The position numbers and the translations under genes were made by a program. From Bos javanicus (taxonomy: Eukaryota > Chordata > Mammalia > Artiodactyla > Bovidae), in assembly GCF_032452875.1 (NCBI RefSeq), contig NC_083873.1:72599987-72663986 (forward strand): a stretch of 64,000 nucleotides of DNA, in the 5' to 3' direction. This document shows, one piece after another, positions 11,117 to 21,588 of this stretch; positions within the stretch are counted from its first letter, which is position 1, and every line of letters starts with the position of its first letter. Under the pieces are notes generated by a model. The model did no database searches. It had not been told where the DNA came from and saw only the letters and a list, made by a program, of their open reading frames with translations.

Positions 11117-14100
11117 GTAAGAGTACCTTTCTCACTTATTAAGTGTACTGTACCCCCCAAAATGAAACAGTCTTAAAGATGTGAAGAATTTCAAACATCT
11201 CAAAAGTAAAGAGAATTAAAGATGGGTAAATCTCATCTCGGAAGTAAATTACATCTCAAAAGTAAAAAGTAAAGATGGGTACCCACAGGTACGAATCACC
11301 TATAGTTATTGGTCGTTAATATTTTATCACATTTGACAATTCATGTTTTAAAATAACAGCTTTATTGAGATATACTCCACTTCCACACAGTTCATCCATT
11401 TAATGTTAGAATGTGTTGGCTTTAGTATGTTTGCAGAATTGTGCAGCCCGTACCACAGTCAATTTTAGAACATCTTCACCCCAAAAGGAAGCACCTCTCA
11501 GTGGTTGCTCCCCATTTTCCCCAATACCCCTTGCTGCTGCTAAGTCACTTCAGTCGTGTCTGACTCTGTGTGACCCCATAGATGGCAGCCACCAGGCTCC
11601 CCATCCCTGGGATTCTCCAGGCAAGAACACTGGAGTGGGTTGCCATTTCCTTCTCCAATGCAGGAAAGTGAAAAGTGAAAGTGAAGTCGCTCAGTCGTGT
11701 CCGACTCTTCACGACCCCATGGACTGCAGCCTACCAGGCTCCTCCGTCCATGGGATTTTCCAGGCAAGAGTACTGGAGTGGGGTGCCATTGCCTTCTCCG
11801 ACCAATACCCCTTATTTATTCACTTGTAAATTGACTTTCAAATCTTTGTAATTAACGGGTCTTATTTTTTGAAAGCAATGTTTATAATATTGATAGTTGC
11901 AGTACATTTTCCTGGTAAGAATTGGTACCTTTGAGGACCGATTGCTGGTCTGAATAATAAGGATAGGGTAACCTAGTACTCTGCTTCTCACATCAGTAGT
12001 GAGAAGGGCTGTGGAATGCTGTTTGCATCAGATCCCATTTGCAGTGGTTGTCACTCTGCAGCACTGAACCCTAAAGTGAGTCCTAGTGAGGAGAGGAATT
12101 GATGTTGAAGTGGTAGACGTAAACAAGAAGACTTGCAGATGAAATTCCATTACAAGAAACACACGTGTAGCAAGATTTCTAAACTCCAACAGATGGCTTC
12201 TGTGTAATTTAAAGCTTAAAATCTAGTTATATAAAAGAATTTGAAATCTCTTTGGAATTTGTTATAATCTGTGATTGTCTCTAGGCTTTGCAACCATTTT
12301 ATCTCAAAAGTAAAAAAGTTTCAAAATTACATGGCATAGGAAATGAGAGTAACTGGAGAATCCTACACCATTAATCACTTAAGAGTTTTAATTAAACAAA
12401 CTGTTAGACTAAGGTTAGACTAGACTAACCTCACTTGCAGTATCATAAAACAAATCCCAGATACCATATACACTTTAGCCATAAGTACTTCATGTTCCTT
12501 TAACAGTCCTGTGAAAACTGGGGCCTAATTTATCATAGAATGGGCCATAATCTGTAGAGCTTTTAGGTAATCAGTGTGATATACGATGAAGTACATGACT
12601 TTTACATGTACATGTTTATGAATTTTTAAAAATTGAGGTATTATTGACAATGATGAATTTTTACAAATGTATATACTTAAAACCACCATGCAAGTCATCA
12701 TAAAAAATAATACCAGTGTCTTTATCTTATTAAATTTTTTTGGGGTGTCAGTTATATTTTTGATACTTTCAAAATTGATGAGTCACTGAACAATTTAAAG
12801 ATTTTCCCCAAACTCTTAAAATGTTTGAACAAAAAATTTAAATTAGTTGATTTAAGAGATTTTCAGAGTTAAGGAAAATGTAAAGAACTGGAAAAATTTC
12901 AGTTTGGTATATATTTCCAATTTCTTATGTATACTTTAACAAAAAATAAAACATAGGATCTCTACTTTTTGCCATTTCTTCTTTTTTTCTTATGGTGGTT
13001 TATTTTCATTTAATTACAATCTAGGCAACTAATTTTAATGGCTGTTTTTATATATTTCATCATTACTTAATATTTTTTCTACATTAATTTAAAGTTGATA
13101 TTTCCACAATTAAGGTTATGACTTACACAGCTAACTCTGGTTGTATGTATCTCATTTCACATTTAGTGTTAAACTTATTTGATAATACTTTTTAAAAGCT
13201 CCCTCATTGCTTGTATTACCTTATTTGTGGTTTAAAAAAAATTTTTTTTGTAAGCAGTTTGTTGGTGCATAAATAGAAGGTTATTATTTTGATTATTTAA
13301 AATTTGAGAGTATCAGTGGTATAAAAGGCATGGTTCTAAAAATTGTATTTATGGAAAAATTAATTCATCGAGTGCTGAAGAGCAGAGATAAATGATCATC
13401 AGCAGGAATCCATTATTTCTTATCTCTCACTTAGGTAGCCAACTTTTCAGGTTCACTTACCAAGTCTGGTATGTTTCTTTATTGAGTGCTCAGGGTTAGG
13501 TGCTTTCTTCTACTCTGCTGCTGCTGCTGCTAAGTCGCTTCAGTTGTGTCCGACTCTGTGCGACTCCATAGACGGCAGCCCACCAGGCTCCCCCGTCCCT
13601 GGGATTCTCCAGGCAAGAATACTGGAGTGAGCTGCCATTTCCTTCTCCAGTGCATGAAAGTGAAAAGGGAAAGTGAAGTCGCTCAGTCATGTCTGACTCT
13701 TAGCGACCCCATGGACTGCAGCCTATCAGGCTCCTCCGCCCATGGGATTTTCCAGGCAAGAGTACTGGAGTGGGGTAATCGTCAGAAAAATATGCTAAGG
13801 AAAACAGGTAAGTGTTCATTGAAAGCCTAAAGTATTGTACCCAGGGTCACATACAGCTAAGATTCAAAGTTCTATATCTTTTTTATAGATAATTATTATG
13901 GTAGGGGGCTGAGGATTTTCATTTGAGTCTTCAGTAGATTTTTCATTTTGTGGTTTTGCTATCTTAACCAGTTCACAAATTCTACTTTGAAAGATGACAT
14001 TTTTGCCTATACGTGTGAGTGAAAAATTACTAGTGCTTCTAGAGTATTTATGCTTGTTTTGGTGAGTGGCACAGATAGATGCAATCTATTTTGTTACGAA

Positions 14101-17100
14101 CAATTTAAAAGTAAAGTATCTGTAGTTGATCCTATATGTTAATCTTCAGGGTATTAAATTTTTCTTAGCTTTTTTTCGTAACAACTTGACTGATACACAA
14201 TTGATATACCATACAATTCACTGTGAATTGAACTGTTCAGAACACTTCATATCAATGGAATCAGGTGATACGTGGCCCCCAGTGGCTACCTTCTTTCATT
14301 TATGTTTTCAAGGTTCAGCCACATCAAGCTTACCGTACTTGTTTTCCTTTTGTTGCCAAATATTACTCTAAAATGGGTAAGCAACACTTTGTTTTTCTAT
14401 TAGTTAATGGATTTTTGGATTATTTCCACTTTTTGGCTATTGTGAGTAATGCCGCTATTGCCATTCTTATGCAAGGTTTTGTGTAGACATATGTTTTTAT
14501 TTTTCTTAGGTAAATATACACCTAGGAGTGGAATTGCTTAGCCATATAGTAATTATGTTTAATCATTTGAGGGACTGACAAGCTGTTTTCCAAAATGGCT
14601 GCACTATTTTACAGTCCCACCAGCAGTGTATTAGGGTTCTAAATTCTCCAGAACCTAACAAATAAATGTTAACATCTGTTATTTTGATTATAGCCATCCT
14701 GGTGGGTGTGAAATCATCTCACTGTGGTTTTGATTTACATTTCTGTTGACTAATGATATTGTGCATCTTTTCATGTGCTTGTTGGCAATTATGTATCTTT
14801 TTACAGAAATACATTTCAACATTTTTTAAGTTATCTCAGAATTCTTCCAGGCTAAAGTAGGCATCCTGTTGCCATGAGCTATTTTTGTCTAATCTACAGG
14901 TACCAGCTAATAATAGCTGGATAGTTACTAGGAACACATTTCACACTTATCACCACATTCTTTCTTTCTTTGTTTCACTTTGTCTTTTCCTTTCCTTGTT
15001 CCATGGGTTTTTTTGTTTGTTTTTTGTTTTTGGCCAAGCCACGTGACATGTGGGATCTTTAGTTCCCCTACCAGGGATTGAACCTGTGCCCCCTGCAGGG
15101 GAAATATGGAGTCTTAATCAGTTGACTGCCAGGAAAGTCCCTCCTTGTCCCTTGATATTAGGTACATCTGTTGCTGTAATGCATAATATAGACAGAAGAA
15201 TAACATATTTATTGAAGGCTCTATGTGTCAGGCACAGGGCTGAAGGCTATCCATGTATTATCTTAATTTAAATTCTCACAATTCTAGAAAGTGGAGGTAC
15301 TGTTACTTTTATAGATAAGCAAGCTTGCCTGAGGTCCTAATTGTTATCTTGTGGCCAAAAAAATAGATGTCAAGATTTTTTTTAGTATATTTTGTGGTCA
15401 ACAACCCATGTGCAAAAAACACAAATTTTCTGCCTTTGAGACTTAAATTCCTTAAGTCTTAAATTACTTAAGAATCATTGTTCTCTTATCTTCAGTTGCT
15501 GTCAGTCCCTGTGGCTTTATGAGTATAACTGGGACTTCCCTGGTGGTCCAGTGGTTAACTCCATGCTCCTAGGGCAAAGGGCATGGGTTCGATCCTTGAT
15601 CTGGGAACTAAGGTCTCACATGTGGAACTGAGCAGCCAAAAACCCCCCCCAAAACTCAGTATTAAATAATGTACGTATTGTTAGTGAGAATTGTAATTGC
15701 CTTATTTTATCATTTGAACATTAATCACTGTATTTTTGTAGGTGAACGTCCATATAAATGTGAACTTTGTCCTTACTCAAGTTCTCAGAAGACTCATTTA
15801 ACCAGGCATATGCGTACTCATTCAGGTTGGTAAAAAATGGGAACTTTTCTATCATTTTTAGTAAACTACCATTATTAAGAAGTTGTTCTATACCTGGAAC
15901 TGGGTCATTTCTTATGATTTATTTTTAATGTAATTTGGTATTTATATATTTTTTAATATAAATTCAGTGTGTGGTTGCTGGGTTCCAGGGATTCCTTGTT
16001 AGTTGTTTAGTTCCTGACATTTGGTTTTATTCTCTTGAGAATTGTTAAGGCTTCCAAAGATTGATTTACAAAAGCCAAACTTTAAAGAGTGATTGATAAT
16101 CCATGATTCCAATTTATTCAACTTATAATAAATAAAATATAGAACTGTAACACCTGGGAGAATTGTCCACTCTAGAACTGAAATGACCATGATCACTGTC
16201 CAGAACTGGCCCCTATTGTGAAGGTATGGAAATGGCAAAGTTAAAAAGTATTTGCGTAGGTGGTCTTGAATGGATAATTATTTCATTTTTGCCACACTGA
16301 CCCTTGGGAGGTCCTGATATGATCCACAACTCTTCCTTTTCTAATTCTCAGTAGATATGTTACCATTTCATCTTGGATGAAATATTTAGAACTGGAGGGA
16401 ATGCATCCGATTTGCATGTCCCTTTGTAATATTTTTGTAGGTATCATACTGGATAGTGCTTCCATCCTGCTAGCATAGGGATTCATTTTGAATATTTTCC
16501 AATTATGAGCACAGTGAATGTTTGTTAAAGGGAATTAACATCTTACTGAATTCTATCATGGACTACTTATTTTTAAGATGGAAAAATAATTTTTTCAGCA
16601 AAAACTATTTTCCTTCCACTGAGTACTTGGTGATTATTATGGAGGCACTGTTTTTTTTTTTTTTCTCTCTTGGCCAAGTGGCTTTCAGGATCTTAGTTCT
16701 CCAACCAGGGATCAAACCTGTGCCCACTGCAGTGGATGCCTGAGGTCCTAACCACTGGGCCACCAGTGAATTCCCTGAAGGCACTATTTTTAATAGCTGG
16801 GTCATTTGAAACATATTATGGTTTGAGAGTCTTTTTGTGAAGTTTAGAATAATTTTTTTTTATTCTTTGTTATTTTTATTTATTTATGTTTTTTGGCTGC
16901 AGTGGGTCTTTGTTGCTGCACTTGGGCTTTCTCTAGTTGCAGCGAGCAGGGGCTACTCTTTGTTGTGGCGCATGGTCTTCAGTAATTGTGGCACATGAGC
17001 TGAGTAGCTCTGCGGCATGTGGGATCATCCCAGACTGGGGATCAAACTGGTGTCCTTTGTGTGTTGCAAGACAGATTCTTAACCACTGGACCACCAGGGA

Positions 17101-20100
17101 AGCCCTAGAATAACTTTTTAAACATATTTTATTAAGGTTTAATTTACCCACACAAAAATGCACACGTGTTAGGCATATAGGTCAGTGATTTTATGTATGC
17201 TTTCTCTTGTTTGACCGCCATTTTGGTGTAGACATGAAATGTTTCTACTACCCTTAGAAAAGTTCCCTCCTTACCCTTTCTAGTCAGTACTCCCATATTC
17301 TTCCATCAAGTGATACTCTGATTTCTATTAAAGATTTAACATCCTTCTGTAAAATGTTTTTGAGAGTCATTCCATGCTGCGTTATCAGAATGTTGTGTTT
17401 ATTGCTGAGTAGTACACCCCTATTACTCTTGAGTTAAAAGGTCCCTTGTTATTCTATCTGGGCTCTACTTGATAAGAATGTGTATAAGCTTGTAAAACTC
17501 TCTTGAATTTGCCTTACATTTATAAATTAATTTGGGAAGAATAAAACAGACACCTGGCACATTTATAAAGATGAAAAACAGGTAGAAATTTTTACTAGAA
17601 CTGGAAAAGGAAATTAAGTTAAAACTGTTGGTACAGGGCAAAATAATTTTCATTCAGCTAGGTATTAGTAAACTAGTCAACTTGATGAATTGATCTTCCA
17701 GTGCAACAGATTTAATGGCAATAAAGCAAAAATAGGGGTGGGGTGAATGAAGCAAATAAATGATGCCATTGGAACAGAGTACTAGGAGCTCCATTTCTTC
17801 ATCATTTCACAGGTGGATGCTTGCATCTTGCTTGATGCTGGCTATGAAAATGCTCTCATTCATTAGGGCTTAAAAGTGGTGACATTTTCTTTATAATTCT
17901 TTTAAGAGCACAAATATTTTACTAACGAGATCAACTTCATTCATCAGCTCTTTGTTTACTCAAAGGTAAGGTTTATATAGTAAGGCAGGATAAGCACCTG
18001 AAATCTTCCTTTGTGTTTTATAATATACCAGTTCATTCCAAAAGTCATAAATTACAGGTAATATGTATTGACTGTTTGGCCATATGTTCTACACTAAGTG
18101 CTTTATATGGATTAGATTATTTATAGCTTAAAACATAAGAATAGTTTAGTTAAGATGAGGAAATAGAGCCTTAGAGAGTTTTCAGTACCTTGCTTAAGAC
18201 CTCACAGTAAGTTGCAGAGCCCATACTTGATCCCTGTAGGTATTCTTACTGTAGAACAAGTTCTTAACCGTTATGTCACATATCTTGTTTCTGCTATTCT
18301 GTTTCTTTATATATTAAGTAGATGTTTGTCTCCATTGAAGTCATTCAATGGAAAGGACAAGAAAGGGCCAAGTGGAGAGTAATGTAGCCTGTTGTTAGAA
18401 ACCTCCCTTTATGAATCTGTTACTGGACTAATGTGGAAAAGAGCTTATAGTTTGACATACTTGGATAAGTTTTTGTTTTTGTGGTCAAGTATTCTGTAAT
18501 CAGATATCTTCTAATCTGTAAAGCTTACTATCTATGGTTTTACTTAATGTCTGAGTAGTTTTGCTTTACGAAAAAATTTAATAAGATTTTACGTGAATTT
18601 GAGAATGTTGAGAGATGAATTTTCATAAATGTCAATTTCCATTTTTCTGCTATGCATTCCATTGGACCAGTGGGGTATGGATACCGTTTGGTAATATTTG
18701 CTAGAGTGTGATCTAGATGGGTATGTATTCAGGTAGAATGAGTTAAATCTTATGCCTTTAATTTGGGAGTGGGAGGGCTTCTGGTCTTGTATGTGCCTGT
18801 GATTATAACTTGTGCTTATTTTATATGCCATATCTATTTGTATACCCCTGGTTTCTTTGCTTATTCGTTAGAAGAAAGTGGGAGAAAATCTAGAAAGGAT
18901 TTCTGACTTTTTATACTTTGCTGTAGAATAGCAGCTCTGGCAGTGGAAAAATTTGCTGAGTGAAATCTGATTCAACTCTGCTATGATGGACAAAGGGTCA
19001 AAGCATTGTTGTAAAGCTTTCACATAAAGGTCTGGGAGTGTGGCCTAGAGTATGAAGTATTACTTTTGAAGTCTCAAGGTTTATCTTAAATGTACGGGAA
19101 TTTTATGTTCTGCTCCTTTATACATTTGTTTGAACTACATAAAAACATTAATATGTTACCTTTTTGAGTGCCTTTGCCCAAGAATTAGCATCAAGAGCCT
19201 AAGTCACTTTTTTAGTAATTGTATATTTCTTGATGTACCTGTGTTCTTTAAGAGTGTTTGAGCTAACCTGATGAACTTTTTAGAAGATGATTAAGATAAT
19301 TATTCCTTTGCTTAGGATGAGAATCAGAAGTCAAGGGATAGAGGAAAGATATACAAATAAATACGAAAGATATACAAATAAATATGGTAAATATAAATTG
19401 CATGATAAAGTCTTTATGAAATAGTTTTGGTGGTTTTATTTTATTTATCTATATCTATATCTATATCCCTACTTCTTGGTGAGCATATTTGAATAAACCT
19501 TGAATTCATTTCTTAATGTGTGCCTTCTGTAACATCTCTTGTCTACCTTCAGGTGAGAAGCCATTTAAGTGTGACCAGTGCAGTTATGTGGCCTCTAATC
19601 AACATGAAGTAACCCGCCATGCAAGACAGGTTCACAATGGGCCTAAACCTCTTAACTGCCCACACTGTGACTACAAAACAGCAGACAGAAGTAACTTCAA
19701 AAAACACGTGGAGCTACATGTTAATCCACGGCAGTTCAACTGCCCTGTATGTGACTACGCAGCTTCCAAGAAGTGTAATCTGCAGTATCATTTCAAATCG
19801 AAGCATCCTACTTGTCCTAATAAAACCATGGATGTCTCAAAGGTGAAACTAAAGAAAACCAAGAAGCGAGAGGCTGACTTGCCTGATAACAAACTCACCA
19901 GTGAGAAACCAGAAACAGAGCAGACAAAAGGAAAAGGGGATGTGACTGGGAAGAAAAATGAGAGGTCTGTAAAAGCGGAGAAGAAAGATAATGTTTCAAA
20001 AGAGAAAAAGCCTTGTAGTAATGCCTCAAGCCAAGTGACCACCAGAACGCGCAAATCGGCCATGGAAGGTAAAGAAGTGGATGTGTCCCCGGGAAACTGT

Positions 20101-21588
20101 TCAGAAAAAAGCTGCAAAAGCAAGAAAAGCAAAAGGAAGGTGGAAGCTGAAGCCCGTCCCTTACAAGAGCCTGTTAATGATGAGGAACCTGTGACAAAAA
20201 AGAAAAGGAAGGCAGAAAGCAAATCCAAAAATAGCCAGGAAGTGCCAAAGGGTGACAGCAAAGTAGAGGAGAATAAAAAGCAAAACATTTGCGTGAAAAA
20301 CAGTACAAAGAAGAAAACTGTGAGAAGTAAATCATGTAAGAAAAGCAGCCAGCCTGCTCAGAGGCGGCCCACTCAGATGGAGTCTGCTCAGGTGGGGTGT
20401 GTTCAGACGGAGCCGCTGCCGCCTCCTTCTCCTCCCCCTCCCCCTCCCGTGGGGTGTGGTGAGGTCGAGGTTGTCCAGAAGGGGCCTGTTCCCATGGAGC
20501 CATCTCCTCCCATGGAGCCATCTCCTCCCATGGAGCCTGTTGAGGTGACCCCTGTTGAGATGGAGCCTTCTCCTCCTCTTCCTCCTCCTCCCCCAGAGCC
20601 TGCTCAGGTGGGATCTGTTCAGGTAGAGCCTCCTCCCCCGCCTCCCCCTGTGGGGGATGCTGAGATCGAGGTTGTTCAGAAGGGGCCTGTTGAGACAGAG
20701 CCTCCTCCTCCCATGGAGCCGATCCCCAGAAGGTCTCCTCGCAAAGATAATAGAAAGGAAAAGTCCAGCATGCTGAGTGAAATGGCACGGAAGGAGCAAG
20801 TCCTTATTGAGGTTGGCTTAGTGCCTGTTAAAGACAAGCAGCTTCTAAAAGAAAGTGCCAGTGCACAGGATCTCTTCCCACCATCACCACCCCTGCCAAA
20901 GGAAAGCTTAAAGGGGGAAGAATCGAAAGACCAAAATTTGTTCCCTGCAGGCGAAGGAAATGAAGAAGCCCCTCTTCAGAAAGTGGAAGCAGAAGAGGCA
21001 GGTAAGAGTCTGGCTGGTGTTGCTGCTGTTATCAAGGAATCTGCCAACACTTCATCCTCTGAAGAAAACTTGAATATGCCAGAGGGTGAAACTTCAGAGG
21101 ATAAACATCAAGCTGAAGCTATGCTCTGTGAAATGGAGATGGACACTGATGAGAAGAAAGCAGAGAATTTCCCCAGCAGAGACTCGGCAGTTGAAGAACC
21201 AGTTTCACCTCCACTTCCTGCTCTACCGCTAGAAAAACATGAAGCCGTGTCCACAACTGCTGTGGCCTCACCTCCTGTCACCGTGGCAGTAAATGAGTCT
21301 CAGGAAATGGATGAAGACGAAGGCATCCACAGTCATGATGGAAGTGACCTAAGTGACAACACGTCAGAGGACAGTGACGATTCTGGATTGAACGGTGCTC
21401 GGCCAGTTCCACAAGAGACCAGTGGGAAAGATGGAAAGGATGCCTTGGCTGTCAAAGTGGCCGCGGGAGATTTCGTTTGTATCTTCTGTGATCGTTCTTT
21501 TCGAAAGGAAAAGGATTACAGCAAACACCTCAATCGCCATTTGGTTAATGTATACTTCCTTGAAAAGGCAGCTCAAGGGCAGGAGTAA
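10222..21588 (+). CDS. REST: REST, RE1-silencing transcription factor (NRSF)
   Basis: Zinc-finger repressor that binds RE1/NRSE elements and silences neuronal genes in non-neuronal cells, recruiting SIN3 through its N terminus and CoREST through its C terminus. Coding exons 10222-11116, 15742-15825 and 19553-21588 join in phase (895, 84 and 2036 nt) to 1004 codons plus stop. Start: ATG in cagatATGG, giving MATQVMGQSS as in human REST. C2H2 fingers have first cysteines at residues 160, 217, 249, 277, 305, 333, 362 and 390, with a ninth near the C terminus (C969, C972, H985, H989). A basic KKKRK (542-546) is a likely nuclear signal. Residues about 590-720 are a Pro/Glu repeat. DEGIHS (915-920) and SEDSDDS (931-937) fit the SCF-beta-TrCP degron region. 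Human REST is about 1097 residues; the shortening is mostly in the repeat. Confidence 0.97.
11345..11520. repeat. L1 3' UTR-like fragment
   Basis: The stretch beginning aacagctttattgagatat and running to the ttttagaacatcttcacccc tract resembles an old mammalian L1 3' region. Subfamily not determined. Confidence 0.6.
11533..11801 (-). mobile_element. BovA2 SINE with perfect 12-base target duplication
   Basis: Dimeric BovA body in reverse complement (ctctgtgtgaccccatagat, then gactcttcacgaccccatgg). CCAATACCCCTT occurs exactly at 11521-11532 and 11802-11813 as the target duplication, so the insertion is fairly young. Confidence 0.93.
13517..13776 (-). mobile_element. BovA2 SINE, antisense
   Basis: It starts with a CTG-rich end (ctgctgctgctgctaagtcg), has both BovA monomers in reverse complement, and ends at tactggagtgggg. 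No clear target duplication was seen. Confidence 0.92.
14120..14830. repeat. Old L1 (L1M-type) 3' region
   Basis: Tracts such as ccatacaattcactgtgaat, ccaaaatggctgcactattt and cagtcccaccagcagtgtat are typical of the 3' part of ancient mammalian L1 elements. Degraded and non-coding. Subfamily not determined. Confidence 0.7.
15005..15143 (-). mobile_element. CHR-type SINE, antisense
   Basis: T/G-rich tail (tttttttgtttgttttttg), reverse-complemented tRNA-like body (ccctaccagggattgaacct) and end tgccaggaaagtccc. Confidence 0.85.
15170..15350 (-). repeat. MIR SINE, antisense
   Basis: Tracts atttattgaaggctctatgt, gtcaggcacagggctgaagg and the following attctcacaattctag fit the reverse complement of MIR. 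Confidence 0.65.
15530..15652 (+). mobile_element. CHR-type SINE
   Basis: Begins gggacttccctggtggtcca, contains gggttcgatccttgatctgg, and ends in a C/A tail. It ends about 90 bases before REST exon 3. Confidence 0.87.
15742..15825 (+). CDS. REST: REST exon 3 (84 bases)
   Basis: The acceptor is ttgtag/GTGAACG and the donor is cattcag/gttggt. It encodes residues 299-326 plus one base, which is finger 5 (C305, C308, H321, H325) and the linker. The 84-base length keeps phase, so exon 2 could join directly to exon 4 without a frameshift, losing finger 5 only. The donor gttggt is weak (no A at position +3), which may matter for alternative splicing with the downstream REST4 exon. Confidence 0.96.
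16652..16779 (-). mobile_element. CHR-type SINE, antisense
   Basis: T run at the left, body ccaaccagggatcaaacctg, end ggccaccagtgaattccctg. Confidence 0.87.
16858..17105 (-). mobile_element. Longer CHR-type SINE, antisense
   Basis: Contains tttttggctgcagtgggtct, the ctctagttgcagcgagcagg tract and the end accactggaccaccagggaa. This is the longer form with the 3' extension. Confidence 0.85.
17106..17420. repeat. L1-like 3' fragment
   Basis: The tract from tttattaaggtttaatttac through the 'agtcattccatgctgcgtta' region resembles the old L1 3' sequence also seen at 14120-14830. Low certainty on exact limits. Confidence 0.5.
18060..18285 (-). repeat. MIR SINE, antisense
   Basis: Tracts gttctacactaagtgcttta, gatgaggaaatagagcctta and cagagcccatacttgatccc match the MIR pattern in reverse orientation. 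Confidence 0.7.
18671..18720 (+). CDS. REST: REST alternative exon N (REST4 isoform)
   Basis: A 50-base exon between AG (18669-18670) and GTATGT (18721). Joined after exon 3 it gives 13 new codons, VGYGYRLVIFARV, then TGA at 18709-18711. This is nearly the human REST4 tail as I recall it, with two substitutions (H to R and T to A). A second donor (gtagaa) lies 12 bases downstream at 18733, giving a 62-base form, as described for human. REST4 keeps fingers 1-5 and lacks the rest; it is made in neurons and hair cells with SRRM4 (and SRRM3) help. UGC motifs at 18648 and 18652, just upstream of the acceptor, fit SRRM4 binding. Inclusion in this animal is inferred, not shown. Confidence 0.9.
19343..19386. 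repeat. 21-base unit duplicated in tandem
   Basis: The unit gaaagatatacaaataaata plus one base occurs twice in a row shortly before REST exon 4. A tatcta-rich microsatellite follows at 19444-19466. Confidence 0.8.
19553..21588 (+). CDS. REST: REST exon 4, terminal coding exon
   Basis: The acceptor is ccttcag/GTGAGAAG and the stop TAA is at 21586-21588. It encodes residues 327-1004: fingers 6-8, a Lys-rich region with the nuclear signal KKKRK, a Pro/Glu repeat region, an acidic region with the degron, and the C-terminal finger 9 near the CoREST-binding end. A frame opening at 19516 upstream of the acceptor is intronic. Confidence 0.96.
20386..20722 (+). repeat. REST: Coding tandem repeat in REST exon 4
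   Basis: Two related modules begin with AQVG at residues 605 and 677, a period of 72 residues (216 bases). Each contains a proline run, VEVVQKGPV or IEVVQKGPV, and PPMEP. Between them the 18-base unit coding PSPPME is repeated. The human protein has a different number of shorter MELSPPMEVVQKEP-like units here, so this is a fast-evolving length-variable region. Confidence 0.9.

Larger units (their letters stand above)
11117..15741 (+). other. REST: REST intron 2
   Basis: GT at 11117 to AG at 15740-15741. It holds an L1-like 3' fragment (11345-11520), BovA2 copies (11533-11801, 13517-13776), an L1M-like stretch (14120-14830), CHR SINEs (15005-15143, 15530-15652) and a MIR (15170-15350). From 11814 to 13510 I see only AT-rich unique sequence. 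Confidence 0.8.
15826..19552 (+). other. REST: REST intron 3
   Basis: GT at 15826 to AG at 19551-19552. It contains two antisense CHR SINEs (16652-16779, 16858-17105), an L1-like piece (17106-17420), a MIR (18060-18285), the alternative REST4 exon (18671-18720), and a duplicated 21-base unit plus a tatcta tract near the 3' end. The remainder is AT-rich unique sequence. Confidence 0.85.

Noticed and set aside
16283..16486. Minus-strand frame of 67 codons in REST intron 3 with protein-like composition
   Set aside because: No family recognised, no splice or poly(A) context, and in an intron; could be chance or a decayed repeat. Comparison with other mammals would settle it.
20174..20799. Minus-strand frames of 155-204 codons opposite REST exon 4
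   Set aside because: They are shadows of the REST Pro/Glu repeat and Lys-rich coding sequence.
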